Shown: piece after piece, positions 34,201 through 42,821 of the stretch
Numbering within the stretch: the first letter of the stretch is position 1
Layout: each line of letters starts with the position of its first letter
Assembly (NCBI GenBank): GCA_965277835.1
Contig: OZ255841.1
Coordinates: 2,108,001-2,172,000 of the forward strand
Length of the DNA: 64,000 nt
Direction of reading: 5' to 3'
DNA from: Arcticimaribacter sp965277835
Lineage (GTDB): Bacteria; Bacteroidota; Bacteroidia; Flavobacteriales; Flavobacteriaceae
Made by a program: the position numbers and the translations under genes
The notes under the pieces: model-generated
Database searches by the model: none
What the model saw: only the letters and a program-made list of their open reading frames with translations
What the model was told of the DNA's origin: nothing

Positions 34201-37200
34201 AACTCTGAATTTAGACCTGCAGGTATTACTAACGAAGATATATCACTAAATACAACTCGACGGATTTTTATTGAAGAAATTTTTCCAGAGCAAGACTTAG
34301 TACAAGGGCAACCCACTTTTCAACCGACATTAGATTTAGCTTATTTTCCCGAAGAAAGAGGACCATATAACAACAATAGAGAAGATGTCTTTAAGTCTAG
34401 TCCAGACCAGAATTGGGCAGGGGTTATGCGTCCTATAAGCTCAACTAATTTTGAACAATCTAATGTAGAATTTATAGAATTTTGGATACTAGATACGTTT
34501 TCAGAGCTGGAAACATCGGATGAAAACCTAGGTTCTCTAGTTTTTCATTTAGGTAATATTTCAGAAGATATTCTAAAAGATGGTAGAAAACAATATGAAA
34601 ATGGACTTCCAGGAACGAGTCCTGCTCCAGTAAATCAGACAAACTGGGGTAAAACACCATCTTCACAGTCGTTGTTATACGCTTTTAATACAGTAGAGAC
34701 AGATAGGTTGTTACAAGATGTGGGGCTCGATGGATTAAGCGATTCGGAAGAACAAGCGTTTTATCCTAATGGACCGTCGGACGACCCTGCAGGAGATAAT
34801 TATAGTTACTTTGTTCAAGAGACAGGAGGAATTATTAATCGATATAAGAAATATAATGGAACAGAAGGAAACTCTCCTATAGCTTTTTCGGATACTAATA
34901 GAGGAAATACTACAAAGCCCGACACCGAAGACATCAATCAAGATCAGACGATGAACACTATTGATAGTTATTTTGAATATCGTATTCCGATTTCTAAAAA
35001 CATGAATGTTGGAAATCATCCTTTTGTTACCGATATTAGAAATACTACTGTAAACCTTCCAAATGGGGATGAGCTTAACTCTCGGTGGATTCAGTTTAAG
35101 ATACCCATAGATAAACGTTATTACGAAGGGACAAGTTTTAATTCTTATTTCGATAAAATTAATGGAATAGAAGACTTGAGATCTATTCGTTTTATGCGAA
35201 TGGTACTTAACGAGTTTAAGTCTCCAGTAGTTTTTAGATTTGCCACTTTAGACTTAGTTCGAGGAGATTGGAGAAGGTACAATCAATCATTATCTGATAA
35301 TGCAGTGGCAAATGCAGACATTACGGTTGATATTAGTACAGTAAATATTTTGGAAAATGAAAATAGAGTTCCAGTAAATTATGTCTTACCTCCTCAAATT
35401 CAAAGAGAACAAGTTAATAACAATAATACCATCATTAGACAAAATGAACAATCGCTTTCTTTTAGAGTATGTAATTTACAGCCAATGGACTCTAAAGGTA
35501 TTTATAAAAATGTGTCTATAGATTTAAGGCAATATAAACAGTTAAAAATGTTTTTGCATGCAGAATCTATTCAAGGGCAAAATCCTTTACCTGGTGAAGG
35601 GGCTCAGGAGGAATATGACAAACGGTTAGTTGCTTTTGTTCGCATAGGGACAGATTATAAAGACAATTATTATCAGATAGAAGTTCCTTTAAAGCCTACT
35701 GCTTACACCGAAGGGGTTTCTAATAAATTAAGTGCAGAAGAGGTGTGGCAACCCAATTCTAATTCAATAGATATACCTATTGATTTTTTATCAAAGTTAA
35801 AAGCTGCTGTTATTGGGAAAATATCACAAAACGCTGTTTACTACGATGAAGAGTTAAATATAATTGATGAGTTTGCACCGATTAGCTCATTGCCAGGGGA
35901 AAAGAAATATAAATTTTCAATACGAGGAAACCCTTCATTAGGAGAAATTAGAACTATGATGATAGGCGTAAAAAACCCTTCTAGAACAATGGGAGATATA
36001 CTATGTGGAGAGGTATGGTTTAACGAGTTTCGAATTTCTGGAATTGATAATAAAGGAGGATGGGCTACTACAGGGGCTTTAGACGTTAATTTAGCTGACT
36101 TTGCTACGGTAAGAGCTTCAGGACGAATATCAACAATTGGATTTGGTTCTCTCGAACAGTCCCCCAATCAAAGAAGCCGTGAAGATATGTACCAATTTGA
36201 TGTTACTACTAGTCTAAATGCAGGGCAATTGCTTCCAAATAATTGGGGTGTTCAAATCCCACTGAATTATAATATTGGAGTGACTACAATTACTCCTGAG
36301 TACGACCCCTTTTATCAAGACATACGATTGAAAGATAGACTAGCAGTAGCAAAAACACAGGCAAGCCGAGATACTATTAACGATCAGGCAATTACTCGTA
36401 CCGAGCGTAAAAGTATTAGCCTTATTGGAGTACGGAAGACTGGAGGTGCTGCCAAGCCACATTTTTATAATATTCAAAACCTTGATTTTTCTTATACATA
36501 TAATGAGCTTTCTCATCGAGATTATGAGATTCAAAGCCAATCGAACAAAACAGTTTCATTAGCCGCAAACTATAATTATGGATTTAAACCCATAGAAATT
36601 AACCCATTCAAAAAAATACAATTTATTAGCAGGAAAAAATATTTGAAGTGGCTGCGAGAGGTTAATTTTAATTTAATGCCGAACAATGTTGCTATTAGTT
36701 CTAATATTAATCGATTATTTAATAGGCAAAGGTTTAGAGAGGTTTATACTGAAGGGGTTGAGGCATCTAAACAATTAGCTTTACCCGATTTGCAACAGCG
36801 TAACTTTTTATTTGATTGGAACTATAGTATAAGCCATAATTTATCTCGTTCATTACGTCTTAACTTTACGTCTTCGAGGAATAATATTGTTCGGAATTAT
36901 TATCAAACTAATGACGACGGTACAATTTCTATAGATAAGACAAAAGGAATATGGGATGACCTTTGGAATATTGGAGACCCAAATAGACATACTCAAACAC
37001 TAACTTTAAATTATCAGTTGCCTTTTAAATATATTCCTTTTTTAGGGTTTATTAATGCCAATTATAGCTATACAGGTGACTTCAGTTGGCAAAGAGGTTC
37101 AGAGAGACTTGGCGGAGTAGAGGATTTAGATGGGAATAAACTTGGGATTGTAAATAATATTGAGAATGCAAACACACAGGTTTTTAGTGGTCATATTTCT

Positions 37201-38646
37201 ATGTCTCGGATATATAACTTACTTGGGATTAAAAGACGCAAAGAAGACCCAAAAACTAAAGCAACCTTTGTGTCTAGCACTTCGGTAAATAAGAAAATAA
37301 AACTAAACTTATCTTTTATAGCAGATGTGTTAGAAGTTATAAAACGAATTCAGTTTAATTATACCGAAAATAACGGAAAAGTACTCCCAGGTTATTTACC
37401 TACACTTGGATCTTTTGGAACAATGAACCCAACTTTAGGTTTTACTCTTGGAAGTCAAGCAGATGTTAGATATGAAGTAGCACGAAAAGGATGGTTAACA
37501 GATTTTCCGAATTTTAACCAGCAATTTACACAGATAAATAATTCACAATTTAAACTTACGGGGCAACTAAACTTTGGTAAAGGTATTTTAGTAGATATTA
37601 CTGCTGACCGTAGTTTTTCTAGAAATTTATCAGAGAATTTTTCGATTAAAGATGGAGAATATACTGCCTTGAATCCAAACAGTTTTGGGAATTTTGGAAT
37701 TTCAACACTTTTAATTGGGACAGCTTTCAGTGGATCGTCGGGGGTTAATAACTCTAATTTCGAAAAATTTAGAGCTAACCGTTTAGCTGTTGCCCAGCGA
37801 CTTGCCACAGCTGAAGGAGTTTCAATTACAGATGTAGATGCAGATGGTTTTCCTAAGGGATATGGAAGAACAAATCAATCGGTAATAATTCCTGCTTTTC
37901 TTGCTGCATATACAGCCACTTCTCCAAATCAAGTTTCATTGAGTCCAATAAGAAATACACCTCTACCAAATTGGAATATTAGATATACAGGATTAACAAA
38001 TAATAAATATGTTAAAAAGATTTTCAATCGTTTTTCTATAACACACGCTTATCGCTCAAGTTTTACGATTAATAATTTTCAGACAAACTTAGATTATAAT
38101 TCAGAGTTCCCAAAGAAACTAGACTCGGGAGGTAATATTGTGAACCCTGTTCTATACTCTAATCTTAATTTAGTGGAGCAATTTAACCCACTTTTTAAAG
38201 TAGATATGGAATTAAAAAATTCGTTTAGCTTTTTACTTGAATTAAAAACGGATCGTTCTTTATCTCTTAGTTTGGATAATAATTTGTTGACAGAATCTCG
38301 AGGTCAACAATATGTAGTTGGTGCTGCATATCGTTTAAAAGATTTAGGTTTTAAAACACGTATTGCAGGTAAAAGAACGACTTTAAGTGGAGATTTGAAT
38401 TTAAAAGCAGATGTGTCTTACCGTAATAATATTACGGTTCTACGTAATTTAGAAGACGATAACAACCAAGTTACCGCAGGGCAGTCAATATGGTCTATAA
38501 TGATTACGGCAGATTATATGTTATCTAAAAACTTAACAAGCCAATTTTTTTATGACCATAGTTTTTCGGAATTCGCTATTTCAACAGCCTTTCCTCAAAC
38601 TAGCATACGTTCAGGAATTAGTCTTAGATACAATTTTGGAAATTAG
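31237..38646 (+). CDS. sprA: Type IX secretion outer membrane translocon SprA (Sov)
   Basis: At 2,469 residues this is the giant beta-barrel through which type IX secretion system (T9SS) cargo crosses the outer membrane; it is needed for gliding motility and secreted adhesins and enzymes in Flavobacterium. The length and order of features match SprA/Sov: a signal peptide ending YGQ, an early region with repeats of barrel-like strands, the conserved central VYLDDFEGAQTNIDVKG block near residue 930, and a barrel C-terminus ending SLRYNFGN. The TTG at 31237 gives a basic n-region before the hydrophobic core; an ATG at 31285 would also leave a signal-like segment but without charges. It follows ruvA by 6 nt. 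Other T9SS core genes (gldKLMN, porV) are not in the window; a porG-like gene is at 60014. Confidence 0.95.
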   Translation: MIKVQRDYFYTVRHSIMLILFLGLAYSNNLYGQKKNNSNNELGRISFPEKENPLDNYIYDADKDVYVYQQTEGDYPLSTPLVLTPKEYQRLQLKHEMNTYFKNKVSVISQKKGGQQEAQKDLLPELYVNSKFFQSIFGGNEIDVLPQGSIGVDMGVRYQKTDNPALSPRNRTNLGFDFDQRINLSFLGKIGDRLEITANYDTESTFDFQNLVKLEFNPPRFNQPEDYLPSSVFQSTDESRGGGGSQLLNNVGNRVENISNRIEDKTLAVTEKVLAVENKAWEYQNRVNDFLNAPASEDAILQNIDIGNISMPLNSTLISGAQSLVGVKAEVKFGRTNITGVIAEQRSQSQSVVTQGGGTLQEFSLFALDYEADKHYFLAHYFRDNYDTFLKNYPFINSPIQITRIEVWVTNRQSQTNNIRNIIALQDLGESNPENTKLNESSPLFFNTPISRGIPSNKANKLDPTTTGADTFVTQAIRDIATVSNGFGVLSSNVREGFDYAILESARKLNPNEYTLQPQLGYISLNQRLSNDEILGVAFQFTYNGSVYQVGEFANGGVDGTSRLSTSTTSQQTQVVASNNLVVKMLKSSVTNVTQPVWDLMMKNIYNTGAFQLEEEDFKLNILYADPSPINYISAVDPAIWPAALKNQALLRTLSLDQLNLYKDPEPEGDGFFDFIPGITVNPQFGRIIFPTVEPFGETLFKILDDSNSSQEQYENQATYNANQSKYVFRDMYALTQAGALETSEQNKYQIKGRYKSAGGDGIPIGAFNVPRGSVKVTVGGRVLREGIDYTVNYQIGRVKILDPALQASNTPIQVSVENNAFFGQQGKRFSGIDVVHKFNNNFVLGGTLINLSENPLTQKANYGTEPVNNTMVGLNINLSTEVPFLTRLVNKLPTINTVAPSRLSFRGEVASFIAGNPQNTQLEGEANVYLDDFEGAQTNIDVKGFLAWRLSSVPSTGVKGSEIEKDNLESGFNRAKLAWYSIDPIFYNSEFRPAGITNEDISLNTTRRIFIEEIFPEQDLVQGQPTFQPTLDLAYFPEERGPYNNNREDVFKSSPDQNWAGVMRPISSTNFEQSNVEFIEFWILDTFSELETSDENLGSLVFHLGNISEDILKDGRKQYENGLPGTSPAPVNQTNWGKTPSSQSLLYAFNTVETDRLLQDVGLDGLSDSEEQAFYPNGPSDDPAGDNYSYFVQETGGIINRYKKYNGTEGNSPIAFSDTNRGNTTKPDTEDINQDQTMNTIDSYFEYRIPISKNMNVGNHPFVTDIRNTTVNLPNGDELNSRWIQFKIPIDKRYYEGTSFNSYFDKINGIEDLRSIRFMRMVLNEFKSPVVFRFATLDLVRGDWRRYNQSLSDNAVANADITVDISTVNILENENRVPVNYVLPPQIQREQVNNNNTIIRQNEQSLSFRVCNLQPMDSKGIYKNVSIDLRQYKQLKMFLHAESIQGQNPLPGEGAQEEYDKRLVAFVRIGTDYKDNYYQIEVPLKPTAYTEGVSNKLSAEEVWQPNSNSIDIPIDFLSKLKAAVIGKISQNAVYYDEELNIIDEFAPISSLPGEKKYKFSIRGNPSLGEIRTMMIGVKNPSRTMGDILCGEVWFNEFRISGIDNKGGWATTGALDVNLADFATVRASGRISTIGFGSLEQSPNQRSREDMYQFDVTTSLNAGQLLPNNWGVQIPLNYNIGVTTITPEYDPFYQDIRLKDRLAVAKTQASRDTINDQAITRTERKSISLIGVRKTGGAAKPHFYNIQNLDFSYTYNELSHRDYEIQSQSNKTVSLAANYNYGFKPIEINPFKKIQFISRKKYLKWLREVNFNLMPNNVAISSNINRLFNRQRFREVYTEGVEASKQLALPDLQQRNFLFDWNYSISHNLSRSLRLNFTSSRNNIVRNYYQTNDDGTISIDKTKGIWDDLWNIGDPNRHTQTLTLNYQLPFKYIPFLGFINANYSYTGDFSWQRGSERLGGVEDLDGNKLGIVNNIENANTQVFSGHISMSRIYNLLGIKRRKEDPKTKATFVSSTSVNKKIKLNLSFIADVLEVIKRIQFNYTENNGKVLPGYLPTLGSFGTMNPTLGFTLGSQADVRYEVARKGWLTDFPNFNQQFTQINNSQFKLTGQLNFGKGILVDITADRSFSRNLSENFSIKDGEYTALNPNSFGNFGISTLLIGTAFSGSSGVNNSNFEKFRANRLAVAQRLATAEGVSITDVDADGFPKGYGRTNQSVIIPAFLAAYTATSPNQVSLSPIRNTPLPNWNIRYTGLTNNKYVKKIFNRFSITHAYRSSFTINNFQTNLDYNSEFPKKLDSGGNIVNPVLYSNLNLVEQFNPLFKVDMELKNSFSFLLELKTDRSLSLSLDNNLLTESRGQQYVVGAAYRLKDLGFKTRIAGKRTTLSGDLNLKADVSYRNNITVLRNLEDDNNQVTAGQSIWSIMITADYMLSKNLTSQFFYDHSFSEFAISTAFPQTSIRSGISLRYNFGN

Positions 38647-38670
38647 AGTTTTTTGATAATTAGAATACAT

Positions 38671-38678
38671 TATATTTG
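38671..38678 (+). promoter_or_regulatory. -7 promoter element of gcvH
   Basis: TATATTTG, an exact TAnnTTTG match, lies 20 nt before the gcvH start and 24 nt after the sprA stop. It suggests gcvH and vanZ have their own transcript. Confidence 0.45.
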
Positions 38679-38698
38679 TTTTTTTAAAAGCATATAAA

Positions 38699-39079
38699 AT
38701 GGATACACCTGCTGCATTACACTACACTAAAGACCACGAATGGATAACCATTGAAAAAGGTATAGCCACTGTTGGAATCACTGATTTTGCTCAAAGCGAA
38801 TTAGGCGATATTGTTTATGTAGAAATCGAAGCTTTAGATGAACAATTAGATGTTTCGGAAGTTTTTGGAACTGTCGAAGCTGTTAAAACAGTTTCAGATT
38901 TATTTATGCCTTTATCTGGTACAATAATAGAGTTTAATGAAGCTCTTGAAGCTAACCCTGAACTGATAAACGAAGATCCTTATGGGAGCGGGTGGATGAT
39001 AAAAATTAAACTGAGTGACGAAAGCGAAGTAGAAAGTTTGCTAGGCTCGGAGGCATATAAGGAATTAATAGGTGCCTAA
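38699..39079 (+). CDS. gcvH: Glycine cleavage system H protein
   Basis: A 126-residue lipoyl carrier that shuttles the aminomethyl group between the P, T and L proteins of the glycine cleavage complex. The start KDHEWITIEKGIATVGITDFAQ... contains the family N-terminal HEW motif, and the lipoylation lysine is K63 in the stretch VFGTVEAVKTVSDL. Length is typical. The other glycine cleavage genes are not adjacent. Its 3' end overlaps the following vanZ-like gene by 8 nt. Confidence 0.96.
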   Translation: MDTPAALHYTKDHEWITIEKGIATVGITDFAQSELGDIVYVEIEALDEQLDVSEVFGTVEAVKTVSDLFMPLSGTIIEFNEALEANPELINEDPYGSGWMIKIKLSDESEVESLLGSEAYKELIGA

Positions 39080-39458
39080 GAATATTTTTTCTATTGCTGC
39101 AATTAATTTAGGCGTTAGTATTATCTTTTTTTCTACTATTCCTTTAGCATTTCCTGAAGCCGAAAATTTTGGATTTTACATAGACATAGATAAGCTAATG
39201 CATGTTTTTGCATATTTTATTTTTTCTATAAGTGTTTTCGGATCACTTTATATTGATTGGAAAAATAAGAAAGCTATGCAGTGGACAATATCCCTTTCTT
39301 TATTGCTAGGTTTTTCTCTTGAGCTAATTCAAGGTGCCTTTTTATCTTTTCGTAGTTTTGAGGTTTATGACTTATTAGCTAATGTAACAGGAGTTATTTT
39401 ATTTACTTTATTGTTAAAAAGTGTCAAAAAAATATTGTTAAGACTTATAATTTCATAA
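39072..39458 (+). CDS. VanZ-family membrane protein
   Basis: A 128-residue integral membrane protein with four predicted transmembrane segments (about residues 5-25, 37-57, 69-88, 103-122). The motif DIDKLMHVFAYFIFSI and the LGFSLELIQGAFLSFRSFEVYDLLANVTG segment are characteristic of VanZ-like proteins. GTG start at 39072, overlapping gcvH by 8 nt. VanZ is named from a teicoplanin-resistance locus, but such short chromosomal homologues have no established role; no resistance function is claimed. Confidence 0.85.
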   Translation: MPKNIFSIAAINLGVSIIFFSTIPLAFPEAENFGFYIDIDKLMHVFAYFIFSISVFGSLYIDWKNKKAMQWTISLSLLLGFSLELIQGAFLSFRSFEVYDLLANVTGVILFTLLLKSVKKILLRLIIS

Positions 39459-39481
39459 ATTAGCTACATAAATTTGTTGTT

Positions 39482-40192
39482 ATGCAACCGAAAAAAAACC
39501 CTAAATCCGATTTAACTAAGAACAGTAGCCTCTATTTTGTTATTGGCTTAGCCTTAGCATTGCTTATTTCATGGCGAGCTATTGAAAAGAAAACGTATGA
39601 AAAAAGTGCAATAGAACTTGGAGTTCTTGATGTAGATGCAGAAGATGAAGAAGAAATTCCAATTACAGAGTTACAAAAAATACCACCTCCGCCTCCGCCT
39701 CCGCCTCCAGCTCCAGAAGTAATTGAGATTGTTGAAGACGAGGAAGAAGTAGAAGAAACAGTAATTGAGTCTACAGAAACAGATCAAGAAGATATTGTTG
39801 AAGTTGAAGAAGTTGAGGTAGAAGATGATTTTGATGATGTAGATGTTCCTTTTGCCATAATTGAAGATGTACCTATATATCCAGGTTGCGAAAAAGTTGC
39901 TAAGGATCAACGTAGAGCTTGTTTTCAAGAAAAAATGAATAAACACATTCGTAAAAATTTCCGTTACCCCGAAATTGCTCAAGAAATGGGTATACAAGGG
40001 AGAGTATATGTAAATTTCGTAATCTCTAAAGATGGAAGTATTACTAATGTAAGAATGCGAGGACCAGATAAGAACTTAGAAAAAGAAGCTGCTCGTATTA
40101 TTTCAAAACTTCCGAAAATGACACCTGGTAAACAAAGAGGTCGTCCAGTACGTGTACCTTTTAGTATTCCTATTACATTTAGATTACAATAA
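39482..40192 (+). CDS. TonB-like energy transducer
   Basis: A 236-residue protein linking inner-membrane proton motive force to outer membrane transporters. A single transmembrane anchor (about residues 17-33, LYFVIGLALALLISW) is followed by a nine-proline run, an extremely acidic low-complexity periplasmic span (about 76-120), and a C-terminal TonB domain (about 130-236) with YPEIAQEMGIQGRVYVNFVI and a terminal PITFRLQ. Typical TonB spans are Pro/Lys-rich; here the positive charge is replaced by Glu/Asp, which is common in Bacteroidota. No ExbB/ExbD gene is adjacent. It could energise the SusC-like channel at 10298, among others. It is followed by a strong terminator. Confidence 0.9.
   Translation: MQPKKNPKSDLTKNSSLYFVIGLALALLISWRAIEKKTYEKSAIELGVLDVDAEDEEEIPITELQKIPPPPPPPPPAPEVIEIVEDEEEVEETVIESTETDQEDIVEVEEVEVEDDFDDVDVPFAIIEDVPIYPGCEKVAKDQRRACFQEKMNKHIRKNFRYPEIAQEMGIQGRVYVNFVISKDGSITNVRMRGPDKNLEKEAARIISKLPKMTPGKQRGRPVRVPFSIPITFRLQ
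39686..39709 (+). repeat. Hexanucleotide tandem repeat inside the TonB gene
   Basis: Three copies of CCTCCG and a fourth CCTCCA encode Pro-Pro repeats. Changes of one unit would keep the frame and alter the length of the proline spacer. Confidence 0.85.
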
Positions 40193-40207
40193 TAGAATAA
40201 TGTTTTG

Positions 40208-40242
40208 AAAAAAGCCTAAAGTTTAAACTTTAGGCTTTTTTT
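40208..40242 (+). terminator. Rho-independent terminator after the TonB gene
   Basis: A perfect palindrome with 17-base arms (40208-40241, GCCTAAAGTTT with its complement and A/T flanks) ends in a T-run. It separates the TonB gene from the cytochrome oxidase cluster and could work in both directions. Confidence 0.9.
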
Positions 40243-40266
40243 ATTTATTATAGGGAAATAGTGCAT

Positions 40267-40274
40267 TAACTTTG
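40267..40274 (+). promoter_or_regulatory. -7 promoter element of the cytochrome oxidase cluster
   Basis: TAACTTTG, an exact TAnnTTTG match, 9 nt before the ctaB ATG, implying a very short or absent 5' leader. Confidence 0.5.
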
Positions 40275-40283
40275 TAGCCAACT

Positions 40284-41201
40284 ATGGCTATGCTAGAAGA
40301 AAAAAATCATTCAACAGCTCTTATAAAACCTACGCCTTCATTTCTTTTGGAAGATTTTAAACAATTAACAAAGTTTCGTTTAGCAATAAGTGTTGTTTTT
40401 TCCTCTTTAGCAGGGTATTTATTAGCTGCAGAATCTCCATTATTAATAGATATAATATCCTTAATTGTTGGAGGCTATTGTATGGTAGGAGCTTCAAATG
40501 CATTTAATCAAATTATAGAAAAAGATTTAGACGCGTTGATGGAACGGACTAAGAACCGACCAATTCCATCAGGTAGAATGTCTATCCGTAGTGCTTTTAT
40601 TATAGCAATAATATTAACTATTCTAGGGTTATTAGTTTTATATAATATTAATATGCGCACTGCTCTTTTAGGAGGGCTTTCTCTTTTCTTATATACTTGT
40701 GTTTACACCCCTTTAAAGGTAAAAACGCCTTTGTCTGTTTTTGTAGGTGCGTTTCCGGGGGCAATTCCATTTATGCTTGGTTGGGTGGCATATGAAAATC
40801 ATTTTGGAATAGAAGCTGGAATACTTTTTATGATACAGTTTTTTTGGCAGTTCCCTCATTTTTGGGCAATTGGCTGGATGCTTCACTCGGACTATAAACG
40901 TGCGGGGTTTAAAATGTTACCTTCTGGGAAGCCTGATAAGGCAACTGCATTTCAAATTGTGTTTTATACACTTTGGATGATTATAGTTTCTATATTACCA
41001 GCAACATCATATACTGGAAGTTTTCATTTAAGTATTTTTGGTGCTATAATTATCGGAGGTTTTGGTTTAGTGATGTTATATTTTGCCATAGGATTAATGA
41101 TAAAAAAAACACAACAAGCCGCAAAAAAACTAATGTTTTCAAGCGTAGGGTATATTACGTTAGCCCAAATTATATATGTAGTTGATAAAATGATTTCATA
41201 A
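40284..41201 (+). CDS. ctaB: Protoheme IX farnesyltransferase (heme O synthase)
   Basis: A 305-residue UbiA-family membrane prenyltransferase making heme O, the precursor of heme A for heme-copper oxidases. The first Asp-rich motif NAFNQIIEKDLDALMERTKNRP lies at about residues 72-93; the second conserved motif is in the HSDYKRAGFKML stretch. About nine transmembrane segments are predicted. It is the first gene of an assembly/subunit cluster, separated by 2 nt from the first subunit III gene. Oxidase subunits I and II are not in the window. Confidence 0.95.
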   Translation: MAMLEEKNHSTALIKPTPSFLLEDFKQLTKFRLAISVVFSSLAGYLLAAESPLLIDIISLIVGGYCMVGASNAFNQIIEKDLDALMERTKNRPIPSGRMSIRSAFIIAIILTILGLLVLYNINMRTALLGGLSLFLYTCVYTPLKVKTPLSVFVGAFPGAIPFMLGWVAYENHFGIEAGILFMIQFFWQFPHFWAIGWMLHSDYKRAGFKMLPSGKPDKATAFQIVFYTLWMIIVSILPATSYTGSFHLSIFGAIIIGGFGLVMLYFAIGLMIKKTQQAAKKLMFSSVGYITLAQIIYVVDKMIS

Positions 41202-41203
41202 GA

Positions 41204-41776
41204 ATGGAAAGAACTGTACAGCAGAAAAGAATTCGAGCAAAAAAAATGATGCTTTGGTTTGCAATGATTAGCATGACTATGTCTTTTGCAGGTTTAACAA
41301 GTGCATATGTTGTTAGTAACACAAGAGAAGATTGGTTAGCCTCATTTGAATTGCCAACAGTGTTTTCATATAGTACTTTGCTAATTATTCTAAGTAGTAT
41401 TACGTTTTATTTAGGTAGAAAAGCTATAAATAGTAGTAATGCATTAATGCAAAGAACATGGTTATGGGTAACTTTTTTATTGTCTTTATTGTTCATATAT
41501 TTTCAGTTTAAGGGATTTTCGCAAATAATATTACTGGGGTATTATTTCACAGGTGCAGAAAGCACTATAACGACTTCGTTTTTATATGTATTGGTTTTAC
41601 TTCACTTAGCCCATGTTTTTGGAGGCATAATTGCTTTACTTGTAGTGTTATTCCGTTCATATAAAAACGCATATACTGCAACCAAGAAGCTTGGCTATGA
41701 GCTAGCAGAACTGTTTTGGCATTTTCTTGGTTTCTTGTGGATTTATTTATATATTTTCATCACAGTTTATACTTAA
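41204..41776 (+). CDS. Cytochrome c oxidase subunit III (short paralogue)
   Basis: A 190-residue heme-copper oxidase subunit III with five predicted transmembrane segments. The C-terminal half has the signature LHLAHVFGGIIALL and ELAELFWHFLGFLWIYLYIFITVY. It begins with a basic cytoplasmic segment (RTVQQKRIRAKK). Located 2 nt after ctaB and 44 nt before a second, longer subunit III. Subunit III does not bind heme but stabilises the catalytic core. Two adjacent subunit III genes are common in flavobacteria; whether both are in one complex is not known from the sequence. Confidence 0.9.
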   Translation: MERTVQQKRIRAKKMMLWFAMISMTMSFAGLTSAYVVSNTREDWLASFELPTVFSYSTLLIILSSITFYLGRKAINSSNALMQRTWLWVTFLLSLLFIYFQFKGFSQIILLGYYFTGAESTITTSFLYVLVLLHLAHVFGGIIALLVVLFRSYKNAYTATKKLGYELAELFWHFLGFLWIYLYIFITVYT

Positions 41777-41820
41777 AAAAAATGTTATTTTTGTAATAAC
41801 CAAAAAAATTAATATTCTCT

Positions 41821-42801
41821 ATGGAAACTACAGTTGATAATGTAATAGAAAAAGATAACGTTTGGGGAGGTGGAAATAAGCCTCTAAATGCGAGTTATGG
41901 TAAAATGATGATGTGGTTTTTCATCGTTTCGGATGCTTTGTCATTTACAGGTTTTTTGGCTTCATATGGTTTTTCTAGATTTAAGAACATTGATTCTTGG
42001 CCTATTGCAGATGAAGTATTTACGCATTTTCCATTTTTACACGGAGTAGATGCTCCTATGTATTACGTGGCTTTAATGACTTTTATATTAATATTCTCTT
42101 CAGTTACAATGGTTCTTGCTGTTGATGCTGGACACCATATGAATAAAGCGAAAGTTACATTTTATATGCTTTTGACTATCATTGGAGGAGCAATTTTTGT
42201 TGGATCTCAAGCGTGGGAGTGGAAAAATTTTATAAAAGGAGAATACGGAGCATTAGAAACTAGAGGCGGGCAAATTCTTCAATTTGTAGATTCTGACACA
42301 AATAAAAGAGTGGCATTAGAAAATTTTGCACTAACAATAGAAAGCCCTAGAGAAACTCATGAAAAAAGTAATGGACTTTGGTTCTCAAGCGAAACTACAT
42401 TACCAAGCTATAGTGTTGAAGAGGTTGTTCTAGGTTTTAAAGCAAAACCAAATTTGGTTATAAAAAGTGAAAAGATTGATGAACATGGACATAAAATTAT
42501 TTTATCGAGAGAAGAATCGTTAACAAAAATAGGCGATGCCGTTTCTGTTGTAGAAGGTGCTAATCTTGTTCATAATGAATATGGAAATCGTCTTTTTGCA
42601 GATTTTTTCTTTTTCATTACAGGGTTCCATGGGTTTCACGTATTTTCGGGAGTAGTAATAAATATAATTATTTTCTTCAATGTTATTTTAGGTACCTACG
42701 AAAGAAGAGGACACTATGAAATGGTCGAAAAGGTAGGGTTATATTGGCACTTTGTAGATTTAGTTTGGGTATTTGTATTTACGTTCTTCTATCTTGTTTA
42801 A
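41821..42801 (+). CDS. Cytochrome c oxidase subunit III (long paralogue with soluble insert)
   Basis: A 326-residue subunit III. Segments KMMMWFFIVSDALSFTGFLASYGFSR and the C-terminal GFHGFHVFSGVVINII and GLYWHFVDLVWVFVFTFFYL are family hallmarks. Unlike the preceding paralogue it has a ~118-residue hydrophilic stretch (about residues 140-258, rich in Glu/Lys/Ser) between transmembrane segments, which should form an extramembrane domain. The insert has no recognisable motif. The following gene is subunit IV, 20 nt downstream. Confidence 0.92.
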   Translation: METTVDNVIEKDNVWGGGNKPLNASYGKMMMWFFIVSDALSFTGFLASYGFSRFKNIDSWPIADEVFTHFPFLHGVDAPMYYVALMTFILIFSSVTMVLAVDAGHHMNKAKVTFYMLLTIIGGAIFVGSQAWEWKNFIKGEYGALETRGGQILQFVDSDTNKRVALENFALTIESPRETHEKSNGLWFSSETTLPSYSVEEVVLGFKAKPNLVIKSEKIDEHGHKIILSREESLTKIGDAVSVVEGANLVHNEYGNRLFADFFFFITGFHGFHVFSGVVINIIIFFNVILGTYERRGHYEMVEKVGLYWHFVDLVWVFVFTFFYLV

Positions 42802-42821
42802 TAAATTATAAAATATAAATT

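Noticed and set aside
39072..39458. Glycopeptide resistance from the VanZ-like gene
   Set aside because: No vanA/vanB ligase, vanH or vanX genes nearby; short VanZ-like proteins are common without any resistance role.
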